A DNA stretch of 64,000 bases from Desulfobacteraceae bacterium (GCA_016743945.1 JADGFI010000018.1:1-64000); one strand, 5' to 3'. Shown: positions 1 to 8,624, counted from the stretch's first letter. Notes: a model not told the origin generated them from the sequence alone. Numbers and translations are program-made.

Positions 1-134
1 TGTCTGGAGCTCGCATGAAAGTTTTAGATATTCTCAATGGATTGAAACACGAAATAAGATTATTCAATAAGAATGTGAGTATTAGATTAGTTATAATTTC
101 ATTCTTATTTTTCCTAATGATCATTGGTGTTTGA
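1..134 (+). other. Possible C-terminal remnant of a gene entering from the left
   Basis: A reading frame open from base 3 runs to a TGA at 132-134. It contains an ATG at 15 and ends in a hydrophobic stretch (LVIISFLFFLMIIGV) that looks like a membrane segment. It could be the tail of a gene whose body lies outside the window or a tiny membrane peptide. The stretch is AT-rich and short, so it may be chance. Confidence 0.2.
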
Positions 135-515
135 CTGTTTTCCACAAAAATTTTGCTTAAAACTAACATCAAATTCTCCTTGAGACTGAACTTTAGATCC
201 TATCTGTAAAGACGAAAAAAAAGTTCTAATTCACTGAAATAATAAGTAAATATCTGAAAAAATCATTTGTTTTTGCTGTGGTGAATTTGTGAAAAACACC
301 ATGAAATTAATAAGAAATAACATCAATGATTCATAACAACATTGATTTTTAAATGCAAGCCGGCAATTGTATCCCAAATTCACCTAAGCTCTTTTCCCCA
401 AAATTTTTTAACTTTGCTTGATTTGTTTTAAAAATCCATACTATATAAACCGTAATTACTTCATGAGTTCTTAATGTTTTGCGGTTGGCAAGAGCGGTAT
501 TTAAAAAGGAGCACC
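135..515 (+). promoter_or_regulatory. AT-rich intergenic region with candidate promoter for the GGDEF gene
   Basis: No coding sequence is supported in this AT-rich stretch. A possible sigma70-type promoter is TTGATT (418-423), an 18-base spacer and TATATA (442-447), about 70 bases before the start of the diguanylate cyclase. The match is moderate and nothing else was recognised here. Confidence 0.3.
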
Positions 516-1694
516 ATGAGATTACTCAAAGAATCTGTTATAAATTGCAGGATAAATATAAATAATGATGATACTTTTATAGCTGAACTCAATAACCTTG
601 TTGAAAAAAACGGAGACGATACTTATAGAGCCGCTATTCAAATACTAACCGATTGTGATCTCGATTCTGGAGAAGCCAAAAAAAGCTGGCTTGAAATCCT
701 TAACCACCGGGAAAATATTTCCAGAGCGCTGGGCAGAAAAATAAGTTTAATGACCGCTATCAGTGACTATTTGAGCTCGTATAAAGAATTGTTAAAAGAT
801 CACAAAATTGTCGAGATAAACAGCTATGAACGCGCAATTAAGGATTCGACCCACGATCACCTTACCGGTTTATTCAACAAAGCTTATTTTCAGAGCACAC
901 TTGCACAACACCTTTCTTTAGCAAAACGCAACAATACAGATCTGTCAGTTTTATTTCTTGATATTGATAATTTTAAAGAAATTAATGATACGTTTGGTCA
1001 TAATTCAGGCGATGCGATATTAAAAAACGTTGCCCATATGATTCGCCGGGAGCTCAGAACAAGTGATATCGTAGCACGGTTCGGAGGGGATGAGTTTGTT
1101 GTCCTTATGCCGAATACTTATAAAATAAATGCCCTCGTGCTGTCTGAAAGATTACGCAAAACCATTAATCAAAAACCAATAACAATTGACGATATCAATT
1201 TAGAAATAACGATAAGTGGTGGTGTGGCAGGTTTTCCGGTAGATGCCCAGCGAGCGCAAAATTTATTAAATCTGGCGGATAGTGCCCTCTATCGAGCAAA
1301 GGGTGCCGGAAAAAATAGTATTGCTCTTTTTAAAGAAGATAAACGGCGTTTTTTGCGGATTAAATTTAACCGTTCGATACAGGTAAAGCAGCTGGGATTC
1401 AATCACACCCGCATATTATCGGGAACGAGTAAAGACATCGCCTTTGGCGGTATTCTGTTCGAAAACAAAGAACCGCTTCCCATCGGTACAAAGATACAGG
1501 TTAATATCCCAATGACAGAAAATTCAGAACCGCTTCTTCTTATTGGTACCGTTGTCAGGATCGAGGCGTTTGGCGCAGATCTCTATGATATTGGCATGAC
1601 ATTGTCTTTTAAAGAAATAGAAAAAACAGCAAAGGATGAAATCTCAAAATTTTTAATTCAGCAGTCAGAGAAACGTGTTGAGGTTAGAAATTGA
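516..1694 (+). CDS. Diguanylate cyclase (GGDEF) with C-terminal PilZ domain
   Basis: Predicted to make cyclic di-GMP from two GTP in the cytoplasm and to bind c-di-GMP through its own C-terminal domain. The GGDEF domain starts at DHLTGLFNKAYF and has an intact FGGDEF active site; RTSD lies five residues upstream and fits the RxxD inhibitory I-site. The C-terminal ~100 residues carry the PilZ signatures RRFLR and SKDIAFGG. The N-terminal ~120 residues have no recognised sensor. The ATG at 516 is preferred because AAAGGAG ends 4 bases upstream, whereas the in-frame ATG at 474 has no ribosome-binding site. It is more AT-rich than the downstream genes and stands alone, so its pathway is unknown. 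The domain call is firm; the input signal is not known. Confidence 0.9.
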   Translation: MRLLKESVINCRININNDDTFIAELNNLVEKNGDDTYRAAIQILTDCDLDSGEAKKSWLEILNHRENISRALGRKISLMTAISDYLSSYKELLKDHKIVEINSYERAIKDSTHDHLTGLFNKAYFQSTLAQHLSLAKRNNTDLSVLFLDIDNFKEINDTFGHNSGDAILKNVAHMIRRELRTSDIVARFGGDEFVVLMPNTYKINALVLSERLRKTINQKPITIDDINLEITISGGVAGFPVDAQRAQNLLNLADSALYRAKGAGKNSIALFKEDKRRFLRIKFNRSIQVKQLGFNHTRILSGTSKDIAFGGILFENKEPLPIGTKIQVNIPMTENSEPLLLIGTVVRIEAFGADLYDIGMTLSFKEIEKTAKDEISKFLIQQSEKRVEVRN

Positions 1695-1842
1695 TTGGAA
1701 TAAATCCCGGGAGCAAAAAAAAACGGTGGATTTGGGGCGAAAGTTGGTGTTGAAAAAATTATTTACCACATATATAATTACCCTTTTGTAAATACTTTGC
1801 AGGCATGTCATAAATATTGGCTGCTATTGGAAAAAGGATACC

Positions 1843-2664
1843 ATGTCTGATAAGCTCCAGGTCCTTGCCCGGACCATTAAAAAATATGAAAAAATTGCCA
1901 TTGCTTTTTCCGGAGGGGTTGACAGCTCATTCCTTTCTGCCATGGCAAAAAAACACTGCCCTTCTGTCCTGGCCATTACAGTGACATCAGAATTTCAATC
2001 CCAAAAAGAAGCGGATAATGCCGTTTCCATGGCCAGGGCCTTAAGCCTTTGTCATTTGACTGTCCATGCCCGGGTTCTGGATGATCCTAAAATCGTGGAA
2101 AATACCCGTGACCGTTGTTATTTTTGCAAGAAAGCCCTTTTTTCTCTTTTAAAGACAACTGCTTTGGCCCATGGATTTCATACCATTGCCCATGGTGCTA
2201 ATCTGGATGATTTGAACGATTACAGGCCGGGTTTCAGAGCGGCCCGGGAGATGGGGGTGATCGCCCCCCTGATCGAGGCGGAATTGACAAAGGCTGAGAT
2301 AAGAACTTTTTCCAGAGATCTGGGGCTTGGGACCTGGGACATGCCTTCCCAGTCCTGCTTGGCCACCCGGATTCCCTATGGGGATAAACTTAGCAAAGAC
2401 AAGCTTGCAATGGTTGAAAACGGGGAAAATGTCTTGTTTGATCTTGGGTTCAGGAGCGGACGCATCCGATGTCATGGTGAGGTTGCCAGGATAGAGCTTG
2501 CCCCAAAAGACCTGGATCTTCTCCTGGAAGAAAAAATGCGTCGGGCCCTTGTTGGGAAAATTAAACAGGCCGGTTTTAAGTATGTTTCAGCTGATCTTGA
2601 AGGATATGTCCGAGGGAGCATGAACCGGTCTTTTCATAATTCCGAGATTGTAAAAGATATATAA
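1843..2664 (+). CDS. larE: LarE, ATP-dependent sacrificial sulfur transferase for the nickel-pincer cofactor
   Basis: LarE adenylates the carboxylates of the biscarboxylated pyridinium mononucleotide precursor and donates sulfur to make the two thiocarboxylates of the NPN cofactor. The PP-loop is SGGVDSS at residues 23-29, followed by the CYFC segment near 92-95. Cys172 in SCLATRIPYG corresponds to the sacrificial cysteine (Cys176) of Lactobacillus plantarum LarE, so this is the single-turnover cysteine-donating type. Length (273) is normal. AAAAGGA precedes the ATG. larB and larC follow on the same strand after a 600-base gap with terminators, so larE is probably transcribed separately. No larA is in the window, so the client enzyme is unknown. 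Confidence 0.93.
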   Translation: MSDKLQVLARTIKKYEKIAIAFSGGVDSSFLSAMAKKHCPSVLAITVTSEFQSQKEADNAVSMARALSLCHLTVHARVLDDPKIVENTRDRCYFCKKALFSLLKTTALAHGFHTIAHGANLDDLNDYRPGFRAAREMGVIAPLIEAELTKAEIRTFSRDLGLGTWDMPSQSCLATRIPYGDKLSKDKLAMVENGENVLFDLGFRSGRIRCHGEVARIELAPKDLDLLLEEKMRRALVGKIKQAGFKYVSADLEGYVRGSMNRSFHNSEIVKDI

Positions 2665-2840
2665 GAAATCAAGTATCTTAAGCTGGGGTTGGGGGTAAAC
2701 TTTTATTTGGCAAAAGCATTTGTATTTGTCTGTCCTGATAAATATTGTTCAAAATTTGAATTTCATACATATGTTATTTTTTTTTCAGTTGACAGGCAAA
2801 TTTCTTTTGTATATGACATGCGCATAGGTTATTACTAATT

Positions 2841-2877
2841 TTATACTTGCTATAAGCTACTATACTGCAAGTATAAT
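2841..2877 (+). promoter_or_regulatory. Inverted repeat overlapping a candidate promoter upstream of larB
   Basis: The 10-base arms TTATACTTGC (2841-2850) and GCAAGTATAA (2867-2876) are exact inverted complements. The left arm overlaps a weak -35 (TTGCTA, 2847-2852) and the right arm a consensus -10 (TATAAT, 2872-2877) with a long 19-base spacer. This geometry fits a repressor-operated promoter for the leader RNA or larB operon. The regulator is unknown; a metal-responsive one would fit the neighbouring nickel-cofactor genes but that is inference. Confidence 0.4.
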
Positions 2878-3107
2878 AAATGAAATAACTAGGGTCTGGG
2901 AAGGTTAATATTTAATTTTCCCATAAAATTATGAATCCCTTTTTGCTTTTGTCAGCAAGGGGGTGTTAACATTTTGGTAGGTTGCTCCTATCCTTTGGAT
3001 TTATTGCGTATGCCCGGAATTTGATTGTTTATTATATAACTACCCCTGCGTAATCGGCTACCCTTGGGAACAATATAAGGGACTGCTTCTGATTATGGTC
3101 TGACCAT

Positions 3108-3139
3108 AACCAAGCTGCTAAAAAAATAGCAGCTTGGTT
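3108..3139 (+). repeat. Perfect 13-bp hairpin upstream of the larB terminator
   Basis: Arms AACCAAGCTGCTA (3108-3120) and TAGCAGCTTGGTT (3127-3139) pair perfectly around six A residues. The stem resembles the terminator stem 15 bases downstream, so alternative pairing between the two elements is possible. Confidence 0.6.
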
Positions 3140-3154
3140 CAGTGAAACACTATT

Positions 3155-3193
3155 AAACCGAATTGCTAAATACAGCAATTCGGTTTTTTTTTT
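3155..3193 (+). terminator. Intrinsic terminator upstream of larB
   Basis: Arms AAACCGAATTGCT (3155-3167) and AGCAATTCGGTTT (3174-3186) form a 13-bp stem with a six-base loop, followed by an uninterrupted T-run to 3193. It lies 70 bases before the larB start, so it ends either the larE transcript or the leader RNA and could work as an attenuator. Confidence 0.8.
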
Positions 3194-3262
3194 GCGGGCA
3201 GGGTAAAACCAGGCATTTTTAAAGTATAAGGATGGGGTTGCCGGGAAAGGCAGAAAAACAAC

Positions 3263-4027
3263 ATGGATTTAAAATATTTGAGAGATCTTCTAGAGCAAGT
3301 CCAAAACAAAGGAATGAACCTTGAAACAGCCTTGGAACGATTAAAAAAACTGCCCTATGAGGATTTGTCTTTTGCAAAGATTGACAACCACCGGTCCCTG
3401 AGAACAGGGGTGCCCGAAGTGATTTACTGCAAGGGAAAAACCAATGAACAGATTGTCGCCATTGTAAGAAAAATGTCTGAAACCCATTCCAATATCATGG
3501 GGACCCGTATTGATCCTGAAGTTTTTGAGTCCATCCAGAAAAAGATTAAAAATTGCAATTATTTTTCCGATGCAAGAATCGCCGTATTTTATCCCGAGCC
3601 CGTTGAACACCAGGGGAAAATCGCCGTGGTCTGTGCAGGAACAAGCGATATTCCAGTTGCCGAAGAAGCCTGTATTACTGCCGAGACCCTGGGGAATAAG
3701 GTTTCAAGGATCTATGACGTGGGGGTTTCAGGAATTCACAGGCTTTTGGACTCCTGTGACGATATCTATACTGCCAATGTGGCCGTGGTGGTGGCCGGCA
3801 TGGAGGGGGCGCTTGCTAGTGTTGTGGGCGGACTTGTCTCCTGTCCTGTCATCGGGGTCCCCACAAGCATCGGTTACGGAGCCAGTTTCAACGGGGTATC
3901 CGCCCTGCTGAGCATGCTTAATTCCTGTGCCTCAGGTGTGTCTGTAGTAAATATCGATAATGGGTTCGGAGCCGGATACCAGGCAAGCCTTATCAATAAA
4001 CTGGCCATTGGGTCACAGACAAATTAA
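3263..4027 (+). CDS. larB: LarB, nicotinate adenine dinucleotide carboxylase/hydrolase for NPN synthesis
   Basis: LarB carboxylates C5 of nicotinic acid adenine dinucleotide and hydrolyses it, giving biscarboxylated pyridinium mononucleotide, the first step of nickel-pincer cofactor synthesis. The sequence has the LarB-specific N-terminal half (HRSLRTGVPEVIYCKGK) followed by a PurE-like C-terminal carboxylase domain (VVCAGTSDIPVAEEA, near residues 120-135; GVPTSIGYGASFNG near 210-225). Length (254) matches the family. larC1 follows after 51 bases, pointing to co-transcription. The assignment rests on clear family motifs. Confidence 0.93.
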   Translation: MDLKYLRDLLEQVQNKGMNLETALERLKKLPYEDLSFAKIDNHRSLRTGVPEVIYCKGKTNEQIVAIVRKMSETHSNIMGTRIDPEVFESIQKKIKNCNYFSDARIAVFYPEPVEHQGKIAVVCAGTSDIPVAEEACITAETLGNKVSRIYDVGVSGIHRLLDSCDDIYTANVAVVVAGMEGALASVVGGLVSCPVIGVPTSIGYGASFNGVSALLSMLNSCASGVSVVNIDNGFGAGYQASLINKLAIGSQTN

Positions 4028-4078
4028 CGGTTTTATAAGGCCTGCAATCCAAATTTAATAAAAAAGGAGAACACAACC

Positions 4079-4858
4079 ATGAAGGTTGCATATTTTAATT
4101 GTTTTTCCGGAGCCAGCGGAGACATGATCCTGGGATCGTTGCTGGATGCCGGACTGGATATTGATCTGCTCAGACAGGAGTTGTCAAAACTCAACCTTGA
4201 TCACTATGATATCAAGGTGGAACCCTGCATCAAGGGCTCCATCGGAGGCAGCCGGGCAATCATATCCATTGACCAGGACCATCACCACCACCATCACCGG
4301 AAATTATCCGATCTTACCCAGATCATAGAGAACAGCACGGTCAGCGATTCCATCAAGGAAAAGAGCCTGGCCATATTCACCCTCCTGGCCCGGGCCGAAG
4401 CCAAAGTCCACAGGAAAAGCATTCAGGAGGTTCATTTTCATGAGGTGGGTGCCATGGACACCATTATTGATGTGGTGGGAGCCGTGGCAGGACTTGAGCT
4501 TCTGGAGATAGACAAGGTTTTTTGTTCTCCTTTGAACCTTGGCAATGGAATGGTGCGCTGTGCCCACGGTACGCTGCCTGTGCCAGCTCCTGCAACCGCC
4601 GAGCTTGTCAAGGGCAAACCAGTTTACGCAAGCCAGGGAGAAGGGGAATTGCTGACCCCCACAGGCGCTGCGATTTTAACTTTCATGGCTGAAGATTTCG
4701 GTCCCATGCCCCCCATGACTCTTGAATGTGTGGGATATGGTGCAGGAACCCTTGAAACCGAACTGCCCAATCTGCTTCGGGTATGCATGGGGAACGCCCT
4801 GGAAGGGTCAATGAAAGCTGCTTTACACCATGAACATCATGAACACCATGGCAATTAA
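4079..4858 (+). CDS. larC1: LarC1, N-terminal half of the nickel-insertion protein LarC
   Basis: LarC is the CTP-dependent cyclometallase that puts nickel into the pincer cofactor. This gene encodes only the N-terminal domain: family N-terminus YFNCFSGASGDMILGSLLDAG, then HFHEVGAMDTIIDVVGA and the TPTGAAIL motif, ending just after the PNLLRVCMG segment where full-length LarC continues into its second domain. Two histidine-rich stretches, a run of six His near residue 70 and HHEHHEHH at the C-terminus, could bind Ni. AAAAAGGAG precedes the ATG. The missing half is at 6841-7368, beyond protein X, so the programmed frameshift known from L. plantarum cannot join them. The family call is strong. 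Confidence 0.92.
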   Translation: MKVAYFNCFSGASGDMILGSLLDAGLDIDLLRQELSKLNLDHYDIKVEPCIKGSIGGSRAIISIDQDHHHHHHRKLSDLTQIIENSTVSDSIKEKSLAIFTLLARAEAKVHRKSIQEVHFHEVGAMDTIIDVVGAVAGLELLEIDKVFCSPLNLGNGMVRCAHGTLPVPAPATAELVKGKPVYASQGEGELLTPTGAAILTFMAEDFGPMPPMTLECVGYGAGTLETELPNLLRVCMGNALEGSMKAALHHEHHEHHGN

Positions 4859-4989
4859 GTTTTATTCGTGTGGAATAAACAATTGTTGTGTATTACCAGG
4901 CTGAAAGCGATTACGTCCCAAGGGGCGTTTATTTCAGTCATCGTCCAATAATGGGCTTAGGAAAAGCTCAAACAAAAGAGGTAATGAAT

Positions 4990-6765
4990 ATGGAAAAAGA
5001 ATTACTTGCTACCATGATGGCCGTGACTTCCAATGTGGAGAACACGACTGCTGACAAAATTGAAGCATTGACAAAGGGACATGGCATGTTGAACCTTGCA
5101 GCATTTGCTGCTGCAAATGCAATGACCCATGAAATGCTTCGCGGCCGCAAAACCAATATCAATGATGACAACATGGCTGATCTGGAACTTGATTATGTCA
5201 TGGACTGCGGTATCAAAGCGGCCAAGGAGGGTGGAGCTGCCCCTGCCAATGCCGCATTGATCGTGGCCACCCTTCTCAATATCTCCGGAACCGGTTCCCG
5301 GGCCGGAGTTCCTGCAGGAAACCGTAAACTCGGCGGCATGGCCCGGATGAAAGCCGGTGCCGACCGTGCTGGTGTCCAGGCAATCCCCACAACCAAAACC
5401 ACATTCAAACTTTCAGGTTTTGCTGCTGTCCAGGCTCTTTATGAGGCCATGGACAAGGGTGAAGTCGTCCGGATTGACGGGGCGGATGTCCCGGCATTTG
5501 TAGCCGGTGGCGCCATCTATGGCCATAGTGTTTTAGGCGAAGACATGGTCTATGTGGACATGTGCATGAAGGGAACCAAGGCTGCTGTTGACGGTATGTT
5601 CAGGGCCTACAAGGGAGCTGGCATCCTACCTTGCCCCATCATGTGCGCCATGCTCGGTGCCGCAGCCACCCTTGAGGTGATCAACCCCGACGGAATGATC
5701 GGTGCGGAACACGGTGAATTTTTCGTAAACGGAACAGGATATCTTGCCGGCAAGGGTGCTGCCCAAGCCGCAGGCCTTCCCGAGACCCTTCACTTAAGGG
5801 GAACCAACAAGGAGTATGAGACCGCTGCGTTTGTGGGGGACATGGGAATGATTCTCAAGGATGTGGGCGCGCCCACAGTCGTCGGAATGATGACCTTGAA
5901 TGAAATTCTGGCTGCCTTTGCCGAAGGCCCCATGATCGGTACCGGCTTTGGCGCAGGCCCTGTGAACCCGCCCCTGGGACATCTGCTCGCCGACGCCGTC
6001 ATTGCCATGAACCTGCTGGTTGAAAACAAAGGTGACATTGAAGCTGCCGCCGATGTGATCAAAGAGGTCAAGGCCACCCAGTTCATGGACGGTGAATATG
6101 CAGCCGTTGCAAGCAATACCGTAGCAAGAAAGGCCGAACAACTAAGAAGAGGTCCTGTTACTGACGCGGTTATCAAGGGAACAGAAGGGGTCAGGGTCAA
6201 TGCTATTTACCAGAGGGCCAAAAGGACCCTGGACGACCTTAATGCGGGCAAGGACTTAAAAGAGATCTGTTTTGCCCTTGACATGGAGCGCCAGGCAAGG
6301 GTTGAAGAAAATTCCGGCAAGGTATTGAGCGGCTTTTTCGGCAAGGATATCACCCTGAAATTCACCAAGCTTACCGGCGGTGCCAGACGGGATCATAAAT
6401 TTGCCAAAAAATACTGGGGTTTTGATGCGGATATTGACGTTGAAGTCACGGTTGACGGTGTTACAACCGTTATGGAGGGCCTTGCCCACAAGGTGGTTCC
6501 AGATGCTGTCATCAACAAGAAAGCCGAGCTTTCCCTTCCCATCACAGTTGCCGCAGCCGTTTCCCAGGAACTGATGTATGTGGGTGCCTGCGCCATCAAC
6601 ATCGTTGTGCCGGCAACCATGGCAGCAGCCACGGGTAAATTTACCCCAAAAGAGGCTGCTAAATTAGCTGAAAAGGGTGCCGACCTGACCCGGGCCATTC
6701 CGGGTGCAAAGGAAAAGGCCTTGGCAGCAGCCACGATGGCCCAGCGGTTGATGAATGATTTTTAA
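4990..6765 (+). CDS. Protein X: conserved-looking protein of unknown function between larC1 and larC2
   Basis: I do not recognise this family. The ~592-residue protein is Gly/Ala/Met-rich with no signal peptide or convincing membrane segment, so it should be a soluble cytoplasmic enzyme. Segments that look like active-site or glycine-loop motifs are [56 protein letters not shown] and [15 protein letters not shown]. The frame is open from a GTG at 4888, but AAAGAGGT 8 bases upstream favours ATG 4990. It separates the two halves of LarC, and larC2 is translationally coupled to mtdB. That placement suggests an enzyme that uses or helps build the NPN cofactor, or one acting in C1/H4MPT metabolism; this is inference from context only. 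Confidence 0.75.
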   Translation: MEKELLATMMAVTSNVENTTADKIEALTKGHGMLNLAAFAAANAMTHEMLRGRKTNINDDNMADLELDYVMDCGIKAAKEGGAAPANAALIVATLLNISGTGSRAGVPAGNRKLGGMARMKAGADRAGVQAIPTTKTTFKLSGFAAVQALYEAMDKGEVVRIDGADVPAFVAGGAIYGHSVLGEDMVYVDMCMKGTKAAVDGMFRAYKGAGILPCPIMCAMLGAAATLEVINPDGMIGAEHGEFFVNGTGYLAGKGAAQAAGLPETLHLRGTNKEYETAAFVGDMGMILKDVGAPTVVGMMTLNEILAAFAEGPMIGTGFGAGPVNPPLGHLLADAVIAMNLLVENKGDIEAAADVIKEVKATQFMDGEYAAVASNTVARKAEQLRRGPVTDAVIKGTEGVRVNAIYQRAKRTLDDLNAGKDLKEICFALDMERQARVEENSGKVLSGFFGKDITLKFTKLTGGARRDHKFAKKYWGFDADIDVEVTVDGVTTVMEGLAHKVVPDAVINKKAELSLPITVAAAVSQELMYVGACAINIVVPATMAAATGKFTPKEAAKLAEKGADLTRAIPGAKEKALAAATMAQRLMNDF

Positions 6766-6795
6766 TCCCTGTTAAATGGATTAATACATACTTTT

Positions 6796-6822
6796 CCGGC
6801 AGGAAGAGACCCTTCCTGCCGG
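6796..6822 (+). repeat. Intercistronic 11-bp hairpin between protein X and larC2
   Basis: Arms CCGGCAGGAAG (6796-6806) and CTTCCTGCCGG (6812-6822) are perfectly complementary around a five-base loop. No T-run follows, so it is more likely an mRNA-stabilising or processing hairpin, or a weak attenuator, than a simple terminator. It could set different protein levels for X and the downstream LarC2-MtdB genes. Confidence 0.6.
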
Positions 6823-6840
6823 ATCTTTGGGAATGATATT

Positions 6841-7368
6841 ATGTTACTCATGGTAAATGTTGACGATGTAAACGGTGAGACCGTCTCCCATATCATCAAT
6901 GAGGTAATGGCTAACGGAGCCAAGAATGTCCATGTTGTGCCGGCCTTTACCAAAAAAGGCCGGCCGGAATATATTTTTTATGTGGATGCAGAAGAAGAAA
7001 TGATCGATTCTCTGGGGCTTTATTTTGCACGGGAACTTGGAACCATTGGTATGCGGGTTTTAGAATCCCGGCACATGCCCTTTGATTATAAATTTCGAAA
7101 GGTTCTGGTCTCTTCTGCCAACAACATGGATGTCAAAAACCTTCCCGTCCGGGTCAAACAGGTTCTTGACAAAAAGGGTTCCGTGATTTCGGTTAAGGCA
7201 GATTATGAAGATCTCAAGATTGCCATTGATACATTACGAAAGAAAGGTTTTGCTCAGGATATCTCTTTTACAGCATTCAAAGGCTTTGTAGAACAGGCTG
7301 TCCTAGGCCGAAAGGACCTGACCCTGGGTGATCTTACGGTAAATTTAAAAGGAGAAAGTGAAAAATGA
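6841..7368 (+). CDS. larC2: LarC2, C-terminal half of LarC as a free-standing gene
   Basis: The protein matches the LarC C-terminal domain, which carries the CTP-dependent nickel-insertion activity. Family landmarks are NVDDVNGE at the start (usual form NIDDMNPE), GAKNVHVVPAFTKKGRPEY and ARELGTIGMRVLESRHMP. It starts where LarC1 stops in a full-length LarC, so together the two genes make one complete LarC. Ribosome-binding potential before ATG 6841 is weak; ATG 6850 is an alternative. The stop overlaps mtdB in an ATGA junction, indicating translational coupling to C1 metabolism. A free LarC2 separated from LarC1 by an unrelated gene is unusual. Confidence 0.88.
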   Translation: MLLMVNVDDVNGETVSHIINEVMANGAKNVHVVPAFTKKGRPEYIFYVDAEEEMIDSLGLYFARELGTIGMRVLESRHMPFDYKFRKVLVSSANNMDVKNLPVRVKQVLDKKGSVISVKADYEDLKIAIDTLRKKGFAQDISFTAFKGFVEQAVLGRKDLTLGDLTVNLKGESEK

Positions 7369-8228
7369 AAAAAATATTGATTCAATTGGATACCGATAAA
7401 TTTTCAAGCGTGTTTGATGCGGTGACTGCCTATGACGCCGGTGTAGACAGACTTTTGCAATATAGCGGGATAGAAAAACCCGATGTTCAGGCCCTGGTCC
7501 ATGGGGCCATGTTCACAAGGGGGGGAGAGGATCTTAAAAATTCAGCCGTATTTGTGGGCGGTTCTGATGTGGCAAAAGGAGAAGCCGTCTTTAAGGCCGT
7601 CAAAAAATCATTTTTCGGACCGGTCAGTGTTTCGGTCATGCTCGATTCCAACGGGTGCAATACAACAGCTGCCGCCGCCGTTGCAAAGATCATCTCTGTG
7701 GGAAAGGTTGCCGGTAAAAAAGTGGTTATCCTTTCGGGAACAGGTCCTGTGGGCTTGAGGGCTGCTGCCATGCTTGCCCAGGAAGGGGCAAAAGTTACCT
7801 TGACCTCAAGAACCCTTGAAAAGGCCCAGGCTGCCTGTGATTATATTAAAAAGCGGTTTGATGTTGAGATAATCCCTGCTGCTGCCGCTGATGCCAATGC
7901 CAATATACCCGTTCTCGAAGGTGCCTATGCCGTATTGTGCACAGGGGCTGCCGGCATCACGCTTGTTTCCGAAGCTGTATGGCAGGAGCATGTGAGTCTT
8001 AAGGTGCTTGCCGATGTCAATGCAGTTCCTCCCATGGGAATTGAGGGGATCAAATCCACCTGGAACGGCAAGGAAAAACATGGAAAAATCATTTTCGGCG
8101 CCCTGGGAATCGGCGGGTTGAAGATGAAAATCCACAGGGCCTGTGTTGCCCGGCTTTTTGAACAAAATGACCTGGCCTTGGAAGCAGAACAAATTTTTGC
8201 AACTGCCAAACAGACAATAAAAAAATAG
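7365..8228 (+). CDS. mtdB: NAD(P)-dependent methylene-tetrahydromethanopterin dehydrogenase
   Basis: Oxidises methylene-H4MPT to methenyl-H4MPT with NAD(P), or the reverse. Diagnostic segments are KKILIQLDTDKFSSVFD at the N-terminus, VFVGGSDVAKGE, MLDSNGCNTTAAAAVAK, and the Rossmann loop VVILSGTGPVGLRAA near residues 125-140. Length (287) fits the methylotroph MtdB/MtdC family. It overlaps larC2 by 4 bases and is followed 63 bases later by the formylmethanofuran dehydrogenase genes. NADP versus NAD preference cannot be read with confidence. This enzyme links the H4MPT branch to pyridine nucleotides instead of coenzyme F420, as in bacteria. Confidence 0.92.
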   Translation: MKKILIQLDTDKFSSVFDAVTAYDAGVDRLLQYSGIEKPDVQALVHGAMFTRGGEDLKNSAVFVGGSDVAKGEAVFKAVKKSFFGPVSVSVMLDSNGCNTTAAAAVAKIISVGKVAGKKVVILSGTGPVGLRAAAMLAQEGAKVTLTSRTLEKAQAACDYIKKRFDVEIIPAAAADANANIPVLEGAYAVLCTGAAGITLVSEAVWQEHVSLKVLADVNAVPPMGIEGIKSTWNGKEKHGKIIFGALGIGGLKMKIHRACVARLFEQNDLALEAEQIFATAKQTIKK

Positions 8229-8291
8229 AGATCTTGCTGGAAAAAAATGCCCGGGTTTTTGGGCAGAATTAATATGATACGGAGGTTTGTC

Positions 8292-8624
8292 TTGGATAAG
8301 AAGTTCATACTTATAACCGGTCGCACCACCAAACAGGCCATTGGAATGCACAAGGGAAAGAGCAGTCCGGAATATAAGTTTGCCACCAACAGAGCAGAGA
8401 TGAGCGTGGAAGATATGAAAGAGCTGGGCATTGCAGACGGCCAGATGGTCCGGCTTAAAAATTTTGATCAAGCCGTGGATATTCCGGTCTTTATAGCCCA
8501 ACTCCCCTCTGGCATGATTTTCATGCCCATGGGGCCTGTGGCAAATTGCCTGATTCCGGCTGATACAAGAGGAACCGGGATGCCGCCCTACAAGGAGCAG
8601 ATGGTAGAGGTTATAACGATATGA
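8292..8624 (+). CDS. fwdD: Formylmethanofuran dehydrogenase subunit D (molybdopterin dinucleotide-binding)
   Basis: A small FwdD/FmdD-type subunit covering the C-terminal molybdopterin-dinucleotide-binding domain that single-chain oxidoreductases carry fused. It starts FILITGRTTKQAIGMHKGK and contains NRAEMSVEDMKELGIADGQ. The preferred start is TTG 8292, 6 bases after GGAGG (8281-8285); the frame is open back to ATG 8247, but no site supports that start. It overlaps fwdB by 4 bases. In aerobic methylotrophs the Fhc complex has lost this catalytic role, so its presence next to a cysteine-bearing FwdB supports a genuine Mo/W enzyme here. Confidence 0.85.
   Translation: MDKKFILITGRTTKQAIGMHKGKSSPEYKFATNRAEMSVEDMKELGIADGQMVRLKNFDQAVDIPVFIAQLPSGMIFMPMGPVANCLIPADTRGTGMPPYKEQMVEVITI

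Larger units (their letters stand above)
2886..3193 (+). ncRNA. Candidate leader/small RNA ending in tandem related hairpins before larB
   Basis: The 598 bases between larE and larB contain no supported ORF but have dense structure. A 17-base palindrome (TTATGGTC-T-GACCATAA, about 3093-3109) runs into a 13-bp stem (3108-3139), which is followed by a terminator stem (3155-3186) with a T-run. The last two stems share AACC....TGCTA arms with paired changes. With the promoter-like element near 2847-2877 this suggests a transcript of about 300 nt, either a small RNA or a larB attenuator. I could not match it to a named RNA family; boundaries are inferred. Confidence 0.35.

Noticed and set aside
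2886..3193. Identifying the structured region before larB as 6S RNA, mini-ykkC or a NiCo riboswitch
   Set aside because: The characteristic long bulged stem, ACGR loops or four-way junction were not recognisable by eye.
4079..4900. A frameshift joining larC1 to larC2 as in L. plantarum
   Set aside because: No LarC2-like sequence follows the larC1 stop in any frame; LarC2 lies 2 kb downstream beyond protein X.
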